From the NCBI RefSeq assembly GCF_012911605.1, contig NZ_JAAMPT010000204.1, positions 102,667-166,666 on the forward strand: 64,000 bases of DNA. Reading direction: 5' to 3'. The notes under the pieces were generated by a model. It was not told the origin of the DNA. It was given only the letters and a program-made list of their open reading frames with translations, and ran no database searches. Made by a program: the position numbers and the translations under genes. Of this stretch, positions 27,660 through 36,971 are shown one piece after another; the first letter of the stretch is position 1, and every line of letters starts with the position of its first letter. Source of the DNA: Flavobacterium solisilvae. GTDB taxonomy: Bacteria; Bacteroidota; Bacteroidia; Flavobacteriales; Flavobacteriaceae.

Positions 27660-28877
27660 ATGAAAATGAAAAATAAAATCATTCTATATATTTCCCTATT
27701 ACTATCCTTTTTTATAATTACAACTATTGCCGTTACCTCATGTTCTAAACAAGAAAAAACCGAAGAAGGCGTTGTTAAAATTAACGAAAACGGAATTCCC
27801 GTAATGCAACCTCTTCAAGAAGAATTACCAAAACTTTCGGAAAAATTTATAGCCGATAAAAAATATGGTTCATCGTTGTTTTTTGAAAAAACATGGTCAG
27901 AGAAAAATGATAACGTTGCGTTTTTGGTTGCCAAAAACGGTCAAATTATTTATGAAAACTACATGGGTTTTGCCAACAAGCGAACCGATGAAATGATTAC
28001 TAAAGATACGCCTTTGCACACAGCTTCCGTTAGTAAAGTTTTGACCGCAACAGCCGTTTTAATGCTTGTTGATGCCAAAAAAATTGCGCTTGATCAAAAA
28101 GTAAACACCATTATTACCAATTTTCCTTATCCAGATGTAACCGTTCAAACGCTTTTAAATCACAGAAGTGGAATGAAAAACTATGCTTATTTTACTTTTG
28201 AAAATAACAATTGGGACAAAAAGAAGACGTTAACCAACGAAGATATCATCAAGGTAATGATTGAAAAAGAAATTCCGCTGGAAACCAAAACCGATACTCG
28301 TTTTAGTTATTGCAATACCAACTATGCTGTGTTGGCATTAATTGTGGAAAAAATCACCAGAATGAAGTTTCCTGCGGCGATGAAAGAAATGATTTTTGCT
28401 CCACTTGGAATGACAAACACCTATGTTTGTGACTTTGAAAAAGACCGCGAAAACATTGTTCCTTCCTATAAAGGAAACAATATGGAAATTGGAACTGATT
28501 ATCTCGATGCCGTTTATGGCGACAAAAATATTTATTCCACGCCACGCGATTTATTAAAATTTGATACCGCGCGTTATGCGCCATTTTTTCTAAATCCTGA
28601 ACTGATAAAAAAAGTATATCAAGGTTATAGTTATGAAAGCAAAGGTGTGAAAAATTATGGTCTTGGCATAAGAATGATTGAATTTGAAAAAGGCGAACCA
28701 TTTTATTTTCACAACGGTTGGTGGCACGGAAACACGTCATCTTTTATCAATCTTAGAAAAGAAAAAGTAACTATTATAGCTTTATCTAACAAATACACCA
28801 AGAAAACCTATCAATCTAAAAAGCTTGCTGGACTTTTTGGTGATTATCCGTTTAAATGGAACGATAACGATGAGTAA
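27660..28877 (+). CDS. Serine hydrolase, class C beta-lactamase/PBP-like lipoprotein
   Basis: I start the gene at 27660 (405 residues); an ATG at 27666 is an alternative. A signal peptide with lipobox ending VTSC is followed by a beta-lactamase-fold domain. It has SxxK in ASVSKVLTA (active serine), YCN in FSYCNTNY, and HxG in NGWWHGNTS near the C-terminus. The enzyme is periplasmic and membrane-anchored, and is probably a peptidase or esterase on peptidoglycan-like or small ester substrates rather than a true antibiotic-inactivating enzyme. It is a single gene with its own promoter box and terminator. Confidence 0.85.
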   Translation: MKMKNKIILYISLLLSFFIITTIAVTSCSKQEKTEEGVVKINENGIPVMQPLQEELPKLSEKFIADKKYGSSLFFEKTWSEKNDNVAFLVAKNGQIIYENYMGFANKRTDEMITKDTPLHTASVSKVLTATAVLMLVDAKKIALDQKVNTIITNFPYPDVTVQTLLNHRSGMKNYAYFTFENNNWDKKKTLTNEDIIKVMIEKEIPLETKTDTRFSYCNTNYAVLALIVEKITRMKFPAAMKEMIFAPLGMTNTYVCDFEKDRENIVPSYKGNNMEIGTDYLDAVYGDKNIYSTPRDLLKFDTARYAPFFLNPELIKKVYQGYSYESKGVKNYGLGIRMIEFEKGEPFYFHNGWWHGNTSSFINLRKEKVTIIALSNKYTKKTYQSKKLAGLFGDYPFKWNDNDE

Positions 28878-28900
28878 TTTATTTCATCTTTAAAAAACAC

Positions 28901-28934
28901 AATCCTCAATGGTAAAACTGTTGAGGATTTTTTT
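28901..28934 (+). terminator. Intrinsic terminator after the serine hydrolase gene
   Basis: The stem AATCCTCAA / TTGAGGATT (9 bp) with an 11-base loop is followed by seven T residues including the stem end. Confidence 0.85.
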
Positions 28935-28945
28935 ATATTTTTACT

Positions 28946-28973
28946 TTTACAAATGTTTATACGTATTTGTAAA
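28946..28973. promoter_or_regulatory. Inverted repeat upstream of an orphan gene
   Basis: TTTACAAAT and ATTTGTAAA are separated by 10 bp, giving a 28-bp dyad about 64 bp upstream of the next start codon. It could be an operator or part of a mobile-cassette boundary; nothing else supports either. Confidence 0.3.
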
Positions 28974-29036
28974 TGGAACATGCGACAATCTGCGTGTTGG
29001 CTTTATTTTAAGGCAAAACCAAACATACAAATTTAT

Positions 29037-30053
29037 ATGACACAAGAAGAACTATCGAGAGAATTAGCTTCTAAAAAGAAAGCTTTTAAAAATGAAAGTA
29101 GAATTGAAGAATGCTTTCATCACAAAAAAGATGAATGTAATGGACTAATTAAACAAGCTCATAGTATTCAAAGAAATGGTAGACTTTCAATTTTAGAATC
29201 TGATGTCAATGGAAATATGTGTGTTTATACTTTTACTAGCCATAAATCAACTAAAGAAAGATGGTTAGACGACTTAGTACCTATTGGTAAAAAAGAAGCT
29301 TCAACATTTTTTGGCTTTTGTGATTATCACGATACAAATCTATTTTCTCCAATAGAAAATTTTCAATTTGATAAAAGTTTAAAACATTTATTTCTTCACT
29401 CATATCGTTCCTATGCACATTCTTACCATAGAAAACATGAAGAATATAAAATTTATAATAATCCTGAGTCTGAATTCGTAAAATCCTTACCAAAAGATTG
29501 GGTAGAAATACTTAAAATGGGAGTTGAAATGGGAGTAAAAGATTTGAAATTTTATAAACATCAATTAGATGCTGCTTTAGAAAATGAACAATATGATTTT
29601 TTTAAATATTTAGTTTATGAAAAAGAAGGTTTGTATCCATTCGCTGTTTCTTCTCAAATATCTCCAACCGTTTCATATAAAAATAAGCCAATGAATAATC
29701 ATTTGAAGCCAAATGAACCTTATTCACAGCCTATATTGACTTTTTTACCTGACAGAACAACAACATTTGTAATTCTTGCAATTTTTCCTAATGATAAAAA
29801 CGGAGAAATTTTATTAGACGAATTGAAAGAACTAAATGCAGTAGAATTAGAAAAAGTAATTACTTCTTTAATCATTGCAAATTGTGAGAATACATTCTTT
29901 TCTCCAAAGGTTTGGAACAAACTAAATCAAAATCAAAAGAGAATCTTTCTTGATGAATATGCTATTAACACAGAAACTGAAAAATACAAAAATGTTTTTT
30001 TTAAAAGTCGAATAAATTTTTTTTCAGATTTTTTTGAAATTAATAATCTATAA
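29037..30053 (+). CDS. Unknown Cys/His-rich protein, probable metal-binding
   Basis: I start at 29037 (MTQEELSREL..., 338 residues); the open frame upstream lacks a plausible start and crosses the inverted repeat. The N-terminal third has a zinc-finger-like arrangement: ECFHHKKDEC, then IKQAHSIQRNG, then FFGFCDYHD. The spacing of Cys, His and Asp recalls HNH or treble-clef proteins. The remaining two thirds are mixed alpha/beta with a hydrophobic strand (TFVILAIF). There is no signal peptide. The gene stands alone between two terminators, with codon use AT-richer than its neighbours, which fits a recently acquired single-gene module. Function unknown; a defence or toxin role is only a guess. 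Confidence 0.65.
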   Translation: MTQEELSRELASKKKAFKNESRIEECFHHKKDECNGLIKQAHSIQRNGRLSILESDVNGNMCVYTFTSHKSTKERWLDDLVPIGKKEASTFFGFCDYHDTNLFSPIENFQFDKSLKHLFLHSYRSYAHSYHRKHEEYKIYNNPESEFVKSLPKDWVEILKMGVEMGVKDLKFYKHQLDAALENEQYDFFKYLVYEKEGLYPFAVSSQISPTVSYKNKPMNNHLKPNEPYSQPILTFLPDRTTTFVILAIFPNDKNGEILLDELKELNAVELEKVITSLIIANCENTFFSPKVWNKLNQNQKRIFLDEYAINTETEKYKNVFFKSRINFFSDFFEINNL

Positions 30054-30117
30054 AAAAGCAAGAAGGAAAGAACCTAGAAAACTATATTCTGAGTAACAAC
30101 TAATTTTAAAAAACAAA

Positions 30118-30142
30118 AAAACCAGCAATTAAGCTGGTTTTT
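30118..30142. terminator. Bidirectional terminator between the orphan gene and the efflux operon
   Basis: The stem AAAACCAGC / GCTGGTTTT (9 bp, 6-base loop) has A- and T-runs on the two sides and lies between the two convergent units. Confidence 0.8.
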
Positions 30143-30162
30143 GTCTTTTTCATTCATAGCAA

Positions 30163-31551
30163 TTAATTCCCACCGCCTAACGCTTTATACAATTGTATCA
30201 CTGCGTTCATTTGTTTGTATTTATTATCAATATAATTGATTTCGGTGTTTAGTGCGTTGTCTTTGGAAGTCAATACTTCCAGATAGTTCACCATTCCATA
30301 CTGCAACAATTCATCCGAATAGTTGGCAGCTTGGGTTAACGCTTCCAACTGGTTTTTGCGGATAGCTAGTTTTGAGGTTTCGTTTTCATAACTCGCCAAG
30401 GCATCTGACACTTCTTTTCCAGCGGCTAAAATGGCTTTTTCATATTGCAGATAGGCTTTTTGCTGATTGGCTTTGGCAACTTCCAATCGGGTTTTATTTT
30501 GGCGTTGTGCAAAAACTGGTTGTGTCAATCCAGCGATTACCGTAGCAAAAATAGAATTGGTACTGAACCATTGTTTAAGCTCTAAAGCTTGTAAACCACT
30601 AGTAGCATTCAAGGTTAAGGATGGATAAAAGAAACTTCGCGCTACATTAGTTTGTTCAAAAGAACTTCTAAAGTTTAACTCTGCCGAAACCACATCGGGA
30701 CGTTTACTCAAGACCGAAACTGGAAGTCCTGCACTGACATTTGCCTCAATTTTTTGGGTTTCAAAAGTAGAACGATTTACGGTTCCTGAAACTTTTCCTA
30801 ACAACTGCGAAAAAGTATTTTCAAGTACTTTTCGATTAAATTCCAAATCTTTTAATATGATTTGGGTAGCATATTTTTGAGCTTCGGTTTGTTTTACGGC
30901 TACTTCGTTTACATTTCCAGCTTTTTTTAATGCTTGGATTACCTCAACACTTTGGGTTCTATTTTCCAGCGTTTTAGTCACTACTTTAATTTGAGCATCG
31001 ACCGCAAGCAACTGAAAATACAACGAAGAAACGGTTGCAATCAATTCGGTTTGCACGGCTTGTTTAGCTGCATTGGATTGAAGTAATTGTGCCAAAGCGG
31101 CTCTTTTGGTGCTTCGTATTTTTCCCCAGATATCGGCTTCCCAAGATAATTTTGCCGATAGTTCATATTGGTCTAACGAACTGAATAATCGTCCAAACTG
31201 GCTATTGCTCGACAATTCTTGATGCGTCAACGAAGCATTTGCCGTTACTGAAGGTAAATAACCTGCTTTTCCTTGCTTGAAAGTTGCTTCGGCCGCTTCG
31301 ATATTTTGCAGTGCGATTTTCAAGTCTAAATTATTTTGCAAGCATTCATTGATGTGTTGTTGCAAAAGGGTATCAGTAAATAATTTATTCCAAGGCACCG
31401 ATGCTATTGAGGTTGTATCCGTGCTTTCGGTTCGGAATAGATTTTCGGTGGTTACTTTTGGCGCTTCATAGTCTTTGGCTACAAAACACGACTGCATCAG
31501 CGTCATGATGGCTACAAAAAGTACACTTTTGATGATATATGGCTTTTTCAT
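30163..31551 (-). CDS. RND efflux outer-membrane lipoprotein (OprM/NodT family)
   Basis: This 462-residue protein has a lipoprotein signal ending MQSC and the two long-helix repeats of the TolC/OprM family. Family words include DLKIALQNIEAAEA in the first repeat and SKRPDVVSAELN in the centre. It forms the trimeric outer-membrane channel of the tripartite pump. It follows the permease gene by 30 bp and ends at a terminator. Substrates are unknown; drugs, detergents or metabolites are typical for HAE1 pumps. Confidence 0.92.
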   Translation of the reverse strand: MKKPYIIKSVLFVAIMTLMQSCFVAKDYEAPKVTTENLFRTESTDTTSIASVPWNKLFTDTLLQQHINECLQNNLDLKIALQNIEAAEATFKQGKAGYLPSVTANASLTHQELSSNSQFGRLFSSLDQYELSAKLSWEADIWGKIRSTKRAALAQLLQSNAAKQAVQTELIATVSSLYFQLLAVDAQIKVVTKTLENRTQSVEVIQALKKAGNVNEVAVKQTEAQKYATQIILKDLEFNRKVLENTFSQLLGKVSGTVNRSTFETQKIEANVSAGLPVSVLSKRPDVVSAELNFRSSFEQTNVARSFFYPSLTLNATSGLQALELKQWFSTNSIFATVIAGLTQPVFAQRQNKTRLEVAKANQQKAYLQYEKAILAAGKEVSDALASYENETSKLAIRKNQLEALTQAANYSDELLQYGMVNYLEVLTSKDNALNTEINYIDNKYKQMNAVIQLYKALGGGN

Positions 31552-31581
31552 TTTTAGGCTGAATTTTTCAGTATCTAGTTA

Positions 31582-34500
31582 TTAATTTTCTTCGGCTTCT
31601 AATTCCGATTCAGGTAAAATAGTTTTGGGTTTACCACTTATTCGCTCTTGTAAACCTTGGAACACAATAAACAACACCGGAATTACAAATACTCCCAAAA
31701 TAGTTCCTATCAACATACCGCCAATAGCTCCAGTTCCAATAGCTTTGTTTCCAATAGCTCCGGCACCTTGCGCCAACATCAATGGCAATAATCCTAAAAT
31801 AAAGGCAAAGGATGTCATCAAAATTGGTCGTAAACGCGCTCCGGCACCTTGAATAGCTGCTTGTTTAATACTCCAACCTTTTCGCCTTGCTTCTACCGAG
31901 AATTCTACAATCAAAATGGCATTTTTGGCTAATAATCCAATGAGCATAATGAGTGTAATTTGTAAATAGATATTATTACTTACATTAAAGAAAAACGCAA
32001 AAATATAAGAACCGGCTAATCCAACGGGTAACGAAAGTAAAACAGCAAAAGGCAGTATATAACTTTCATATTGAGCGGCTAATAAGAAATAAACAAAGAT
32101 TAAACACAGCATGAAAATGAAAATAGTTTGTCCACCAGCGCTAATTTCTTCACGTGTCATCCCCGAATATTCATAGCCGTAACCAACAGGTAAGGTTTGT
32201 GCTGCAACTTCTTCTACCGCTTTAATGGCTTCACCTGAACTAAAACCGTCGTTTGGAGCACCTTGTACTTTTACCGAAGTAAACAAGTTAAAACGCTCGA
32301 TAGCTTGTGGACCAAATACTTTTTCTAACGTAATAAATTGTGAAATAGGCGACATTTTACCAACGTTATTTCGAACCAATACTTTATTTAATGATTCAGG
32401 ATCAGCTCTAAACTGTGGCTCCGATTGATAAATAACACGGTATTGTTTACCGAATTTATTAAAATTGGAAGCATAAACGCCACCATAATAACCTTGCATA
32501 GTACCTAAAACATCGGCAACAGTTAATCCAGATTTTTTAATTGCTGGTACGTTCAAATCGATACGATATTGCGGATAATTTGGAGAAAAAGAAGTCGATG
32601 CGTATTTTACTTCAGGACGACTGTTTAAAGCTGCCAAAAATTTATCTTTTACCGTGTTCAATTCTTGAATGGTTCCTCCTTTTTGATCTTGTAACTGGAA
32701 CTCAAAACCACTACTGAAACCAAATCCAACGATGGTTGGTCGAGCAAAGAACAATACCTTGGCATCTTTTATCACCGCAGTTCTTTTGAATAATTCGCCT
32801 ACAATAGCCGTGATTTCCTGATTATCATTTTTACGTTCTGCCCAAGGTTTTAGCTTTACGATAACCATACCGTAATTACTTCCACTTCCGCTTAATAAAC
32901 TTCGTCCTGAAATTCTAAGAATTCCTTCAATTTCAGGTATGTCTTTTACTTTATTTTCAATTTGTAATAAAACTTGTTCTGTTCTTTCTAAAGATGTTCC
33001 TGGCGGAAGCGAAATATCAGACATAATACCACCCGTATCTTCGCTTGGCACAAAAGCTTTTGGCGTAATATTCATTAAAAACACAAACAAAGCAGTAAAA
33101 ATTGCAATTCCTAAAAACGCTAACCATTTTTGTTTGATAAAAAATCCAACTGACTTTTTATATTTAATAGTGGTAGCTTCAAACGCCATATTAAATGCTG
33201 AATAAAAACGTTGTAAAAATCCTTTTTTCTCTTCGCCTTTGTCGTGATGTTTCAAGAAAATAGCACACAACGCTGGCGAAAGTGTTAAGGCATTAATAGC
33301 CGATAACACGATGGAAACCGCCAAGGTTAATCCGAATTGTTTATAAAAAACTCCAGACGAACCACTAATAAACGAAACCGGAATAAACACCGCTGACATC
33401 ACTAAAGTAATGGAAATAATGGCATTACTGATGTCGTTCATAGCGCTATGCGTTGCTTTTCTTGGATCGTGTTCGCCCTCTTCCATCTTGGCATGAACGG
33501 CTTCGACGACAACTATGGCATCATCGACGACAATTCCGACGGCTAATACCAAGGCAAAAAGCGTTAATAGATTGATTGTAAATCCGAATAAATTCAGGAA
33601 GAAGAAAGTTCCAACGATGGCAACTGGTACCGAAATAGCTGGTATCAACGTTGAACGCCAATCTTGTAAAAAGACAAATACCACTAAGAATACGAGTATA
33701 AAGGCTTCAATTAACGTATGAATTACTTTTGTGATGGATTCATCAAGGAAATCATTAGCATTAACTAAATCTCGGTATTTTACCCCTTTTGGAAAATTTA
33801 CCGAAGAATCTTCCAGAACTTTCAACGAACCTTCAATTACTTCCTGTGCATTAGAACCTGCTGTTTGGGCAATAGCAACTGCTACGGATGGGTTTCCGTT
33901 AGTTAAAGTATTACTAGCATAATTTATGGCGCCAAGTTCAATTTTTGCCACATCGCCTAAACGAAGTACTTCGCCATTTTGTGTAGAACGAATTACAATT
34001 TGTTCAAACTCTTTGATGTCTTGTAAACGACCTTTATATTTTAATGTATATTGATACGATTGATTACCACTTTCTCCTAATTGTCCTGGAGCAGCTTCAA
34101 TGTTTTGTTCTGCTAATAAATTAGTAATATCAGAAGGTACAAGTCCATAAGAACCCATTACATCTGGCTTAAGCCAAATACGCATAGAATAATCTTTTTG
34201 ACCAAAAACCATTGCTTCTCCAACACCTGGAACACGCTTGATTTTTGGTAAAATATTGATATTCGCATAATTCTGAAGGAAAGTCATATCATAATTTGGA
34301 TTTTCACTATACAATGAAAAAATCAAAATGTTATCACTTTGTCTTTTGGCTGTAGTTACTCCTGCTCTTGTTACTTCTTGCGGTAGCAACGGCGTGGCAC
34401 GAGAAACACGGTTTTGAACGTTTACGGCAGCCAAATCAGGGTTTGTTCCTAATTTGAAATAAATATTAATGGAAGCCGAACCATCATTATTTGAAGTAGA

Positions 34501-34737
34501 AGTCATATAAGTCATGTCTTCTACTCCGTTGATTTGTTCTTCTAGTGGAATAACTACCGAATTCATCACTACTTCGGAACTTGCTCCTTGATAGTTGGCA
34601 GAAACAGTTACTGTTGGCGGAGCAATTTCGGGATATTGAGAAACAGGAAGTGAAATCAATCCTAAAATACCCAAAATAACAATGATAACAGAAATTACTG
34701 TTGATAATACAGGTCTGTCAATAAATTTTGAAAACAT
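31582..34737 (-). CDS. RND efflux permease, HAE1 (AcrB/MexB-like) subfamily
   Basis: This 1051-residue protein opens with MFSKFIDRPVLSTVISVIIV, the family N-terminus, and has the AcrB layout of 12 membrane helices and two large periplasmic loops. The proton-relay helix carries two adjacent aspartates in GIVVDDAIVVVEAVHAKMEEG, which places it in the hydrophobe/amphiphile branch rather than the metal branch. It is the inner-membrane motor of the pump, using proton flux to export amphiphilic compounds. It sits 9 bp downstream of the adaptor gene. Confidence 0.95.
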   Translation of the reverse strand: MFSKFIDRPVLSTVISVIIVILGILGLISLPVSQYPEIAPPTVTVSANYQGASSEVVMNSVVIPLEEQINGVEDMTYMTSTSNNDGSASINIYFKLGTNPDLAAVNVQNRVSRATPLLPQEVTRAGVTTAKRQSDNILIFSLYSENPNYDMTFLQNYANINILPKIKRVPGVGEAMVFGQKDYSMRIWLKPDVMGSYGLVPSDITNLLAEQNIEAAPGQLGESGNQSYQYTLKYKGRLQDIKEFEQIVIRSTQNGEVLRLGDVAKIELGAINYASNTLTNGNPSVAVAIAQTAGSNAQEVIEGSLKVLEDSSVNFPKGVKYRDLVNANDFLDESITKVIHTLIEAFILVFLVVFVFLQDWRSTLIPAISVPVAIVGTFFFLNLFGFTINLLTLFALVLAVGIVVDDAIVVVEAVHAKMEEGEHDPRKATHSAMNDISNAIISITLVMSAVFIPVSFISGSSGVFYKQFGLTLAVSIVLSAINALTLSPALCAIFLKHHDKGEEKKGFLQRFYSAFNMAFEATTIKYKKSVGFFIKQKWLAFLGIAIFTALFVFLMNITPKAFVPSEDTGGIMSDISLPPGTSLERTEQVLLQIENKVKDIPEIEGILRISGRSLLSGSGSNYGMVIVKLKPWAERKNDNQEITAIVGELFKRTAVIKDAKVLFFARPTIVGFGFSSGFEFQLQDQKGGTIQELNTVKDKFLAALNSRPEVKYASTSFSPNYPQYRIDLNVPAIKKSGLTVADVLGTMQGYYGGVYASNFNKFGKQYRVIYQSEPQFRADPESLNKVLVRNNVGKMSPISQFITLEKVFGPQAIERFNLFTSVKVQGAPNDGFSSGEAIKAVEEVAAQTLPVGYGYEYSGMTREEISAGGQTIFIFMLCLIFVYFLLAAQYESYILPFAVLLSLPVGLAGSYIFAFFFNVSNNIYLQITLIMLIGLLAKNAILIVEFSVEARRKGWSIKQAAIQGAGARLRPILMTSFAFILGLLPLMLAQGAGAIGNKAIGTGAIGGMLIGTILGVFVIPVLFIVFQGLQERISGKPKTILPESELEAEEN

Positions 34738-34746
34738 ATTTTTTAA

Positions 34747-35856
34747 TTATTTGGTGGTAGGATTAAGTACTTCATTAAAATCTACTAGTTCAGGTTTGAT
34801 AGCTGTTCCTTCTGTGATAATTCCAACACCTTCCAGTACCACTTTATCGCCAACATTTAGTCCTTTATCTACTACGAAAAACTTACCGCCAGAAATAGCT
34901 CTAACCTCAACCGGAACAACTTTTACTTTATTTTCATTATCTACAACAAGTACGATGCGTTTGTCTTGTAATTCCATCGAAGCATTTTGAGGAATAAGGA
35001 TAACGTCTTTTAAATCGGTTGGAATTTGAATGGTTCCGCTTCCACCAGAACGAAGTAATTTATTAGCATTAGGGAATTTTGCTCTTACATTAAACGAACC
35101 TGTTTGTACATTAGCTTGACCACTAAAGGTCTCGATTTTCCCTGACTGCTCATATGTCATTCCATTACTCAAAAGTAATTTTACTGGCAACATTTTATTT
35201 AATTTTTCTTGAAATGATTTTCCTTCAGCATTCATCATGATGTCGAGCTGTTGCTTTTCATTTACTGAAAAATAGGCATAAACGGAACTGATATCGGAAA
35301 CTCGGGTTAATGGTTCAGCTGTTTGACTGCTTACATAACTTCCTAAACGCATTGGTATGGTTCCAACAATTCCGTTTACAGGACTTTTGATGGTGGCATA
35401 ATTTATTCTTTCTACTATACTTTGGTAAGTACTTTTGGCACTGGCTAAATTAGCTTTGGCCGTTTCCAATTGTACCTCACTGATGATGTTTCGATCTACC
35501 AAAGGTTTTAAACGGTTTACTTCAACTTGAGCCGCTGTTACTCGTGCTTTGGCTGCTGCTGCATCTTGAGTTGCAGTTTGGGTTTCTAATTTAAAAAGCG
35601 GTTGTCCTTTTTTTACTTCCTGTCCTTCGTCAACATATATTTTTTCGATATAACCATCAACTTTAGCTCTAATTTCAACATCAGTAACGCCTTCTAAAGT
35701 TACTGGATATTCTGCCGTTAATGTAGTATTTGCTTTTTGTACTTCTACTACTTTATAAGGCATCGGTGGCATTTCTTTTTTAACATCATCTGCTTTTTTA
35801 CAAGAAAACAAACTTATTGTTATTAATAGTAAAATGATAATATTATTCTTTTTCAT
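34747..35856 (-). CDS. RND efflux periplasmic adaptor (membrane fusion protein)
   Basis: This 369-residue protein has a lipoprotein signal ending LFSC. It has the adaptor architecture of biotinyl-lipoyl halves (VDGYIEKIYVDEGQEVKKGQ and YATIKSPVNGIVG) around an alpha-hairpin, followed by beta-barrel and membrane-proximal domains. It links permease and outer-membrane channel. The order regulator-adaptor-permease-channel is the usual one, and spacing of 7-30 bp between genes supports a single transcript. Confidence 0.93.
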   Translation of the reverse strand: MKKNNIIILLLITISLFSCKKADDVKKEMPPMPYKVVEVQKANTTLTAEYPVTLEGVTDVEIRAKVDGYIEKIYVDEGQEVKKGQPLFKLETQTATQDAAAAKARVTAAQVEVNRLKPLVDRNIISEVQLETAKANLASAKSTYQSIVERINYATIKSPVNGIVGTIPMRLGSYVSSQTAEPLTRVSDISSVYAYFSVNEKQQLDIMMNAEGKSFQEKLNKMLPVKLLLSNGMTYEQSGKIETFSGQANVQTGSFNVRAKFPNANKLLRSGGSGTIQIPTDLKDVILIPQNASMELQDKRIVLVVDNENKVKVVPVEVRAISGGKFFVVDKGLNVGDKVVLEGVGIITEGTAIKPELVDFNEVLNPTTK

Positions 35857-35863
35857 AGGGCTT

Positions 35864-36352
35864 TTATTTAGCGGATTGATTTTTGATTTCTATTGATTTG
35901 AATTTATTGATGGTTGAAAGCAGAAGCTGTTCCACTTGTAAAACATGTTCTTTATAGGCACACATATTTTGAAAATTAATTTCTTCTTGAACACAAGAAA
36001 TATTCTTTTTCCGGAATTGCATTAATCTGTCTATCATCATTTTTTCACCATCAATAATGGTTAAATAATTTTTTAATCGTTGACTTAGAGGTGCAGCTTT
36101 AAAGTATTTTTTTCTGTCTCCGGCTACTGTAAAATATTCTATCCTACCTGTTTTGAGTAATAAATTAAGATTGGTAGAAACTGAACTTTTACTGGCTTGC
36201 ATTTTTTCAACCAATGTATCAAATGTCAATCCCGATTTACATCCGTCAATAACTAACGTTGCTAAAATACGTCCTCCAAGTGGAGAAATATTATATAGGC
36301 GTTCAAAATGAATTCCAAATAATTCTATTAATTCGCTTTTTTCATCTTCCAT
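35864..36352 (-). CDS. GbsR/MarR-family transcriptional repressor of the efflux operon
   Basis: This 162-residue protein has a winged helix-turn-helix of the GbsR/MarR type (ISPLGGRILATLVI, then MQASKSSVSTNLNLLLKTGRIEYF) and a helical C-terminal dimerisation region. It is the first gene of the efflux operon, 7 bp before the adaptor gene. The inverted repeat at 36380-36403, overlapping its promoter, is the likely operator, so it probably represses itself and the pump until a ligand binds. Confidence 0.88.
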   Translation of the reverse strand: MEDEKSELIELFGIHFERLYNISPLGGRILATLVIDGCKSGLTFDTLVEKMQASKSSVSTNLNLLLKTGRIEYFTVAGDRKKYFKAAPLSQRLKNYLTIIDGEKMMIDRLMQFRKKNISCVQEEINFQNMCAYKEHVLQVEQLLLSTINKFKSIEIKNQSAK

Positions 36353-36368
36353 GGAATTATTTTTTTGG

Positions 36369-36403
36369 CAAATTTAATCTTAGTTCGGATATTACCGAAC
36401 TAA
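36369..36403 (-). promoter_or_regulatory. Promoter with overlapping operator for the efflux operon
   Basis: A perfect inverted repeat TTAGTTCGG-N6-CCGAACTAA spans 36380-36403. On the minus strand a -33-like TTCG (36399-36396) inside the repeat is followed after 19 bp by the -7 box TAAATTTG (36376-36369). A repressor bound at the repeat would block the promoter directly. The 5' leader would be only about 10 nt. Confidence 0.7.
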
Positions 36404-36469
36404 ACGAACATAAATTTTTGTTAAAAATTCAATCTTCAAAACCTATGATAAAAAATCAAAAATAATCAC

Positions 36470-36477
36470 TATTTTTG
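36470..36477 (+). promoter_or_regulatory. -7 promoter box of tmRNA gene
   Basis: TATTTTTG fits TAnnTTTG and lies 34 bp before the mature tmRNA 5' end. No -33 element was clear. Confidence 0.45.
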
Positions 36478-36511
36478 CGGTCTGATTTTTGATGCATAAA
36501 AATTAAAAATT

Positions 36512-36906
36512 GGGGTCGACTGGTTTTGACAGCAAGATGAAGTGGACAGTAAGCACGTCGAGCATTGTACTTTTAGCTCGTAAATCCAAAGGTACGAACT
36601 TATAAACGGCGAAAATAATTACGCTTTAGCTGCTTAATCCGAAGTTTAGTACGATTTGCCTAGTTCCAACAAGGTTGGAAAGCTAGATTTACCTCAAAAG
36701 CCTTGGTTTGTGGCGTTTGATTAAGGTAAACCGGAAAAATAAACCTAGAAATGGTAATGCTTTAAATCCATTTTGACACTGATAAAGCTAAGTAGTTTGT
36801 GGTTGTTTCTGACCTAGCAAATTATCGAAAATTTAATCAGGAACTAAGCGTGTAGAAAGCTCTTTATTTCCTTGTTTGGACGGGAGTTCGACTCTCCCCG
36901 ACTCCA
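36512..36906 (+). ncRNA. ssrA: Transfer-messenger RNA (tmRNA)
   Basis: The 5' end GGGGTCG pairs with the 3' end CGACTCC to form the acceptor stem. The T-arm is GGGAGTTCGACTCTCCC. The tRNA-like part encloses a tag reading frame, GGC GAA AAT AAT TAC GCT TTA GCT GCT TAA, at 36608-36637, which encodes GENNYALAA and stop. CCA is not fully encoded after the discriminator A, so it must be added. The RNA rescues stalled ribosomes and tags the nascent peptide for proteolysis. The tag ending ALAA and the overall form agree with Bacteroidota tmRNAs. Confidence 0.97.
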
Positions 36907-36910
36907 CAAA

Positions 36911-36946
36911 AACCTGGATTTTTTTTATATTCTCCAGGTTTTTTTA
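36911..36946 (+). terminator. Intrinsic terminator of tmRNA
   Basis: The stem AACCTGGA / TCCAGGTT (8 bp) is followed by a T-run, directly behind the tmRNA. It also separates it from the convergent receptor gene. Confidence 0.85.
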
Positions 36947-36971
36947 TTCTAATTATTCTCTTTCAACTTTT

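Noticed and set aside
27660..28877. Antibiotic-resistance beta-lactamase
   Set aside because: The protein is a class C-fold serine hydrolase lipoprotein of the broad esterase/peptidase type; nothing supports substrate specificity for beta-lactams.
36512..36906. Ends of tmRNA read as a separate tRNA gene
   Set aside because: The T-arm and acceptor strand at 36880-36906 pair with the 5' end at 36512, and a tag reading frame lies between, so it is one tmRNA.
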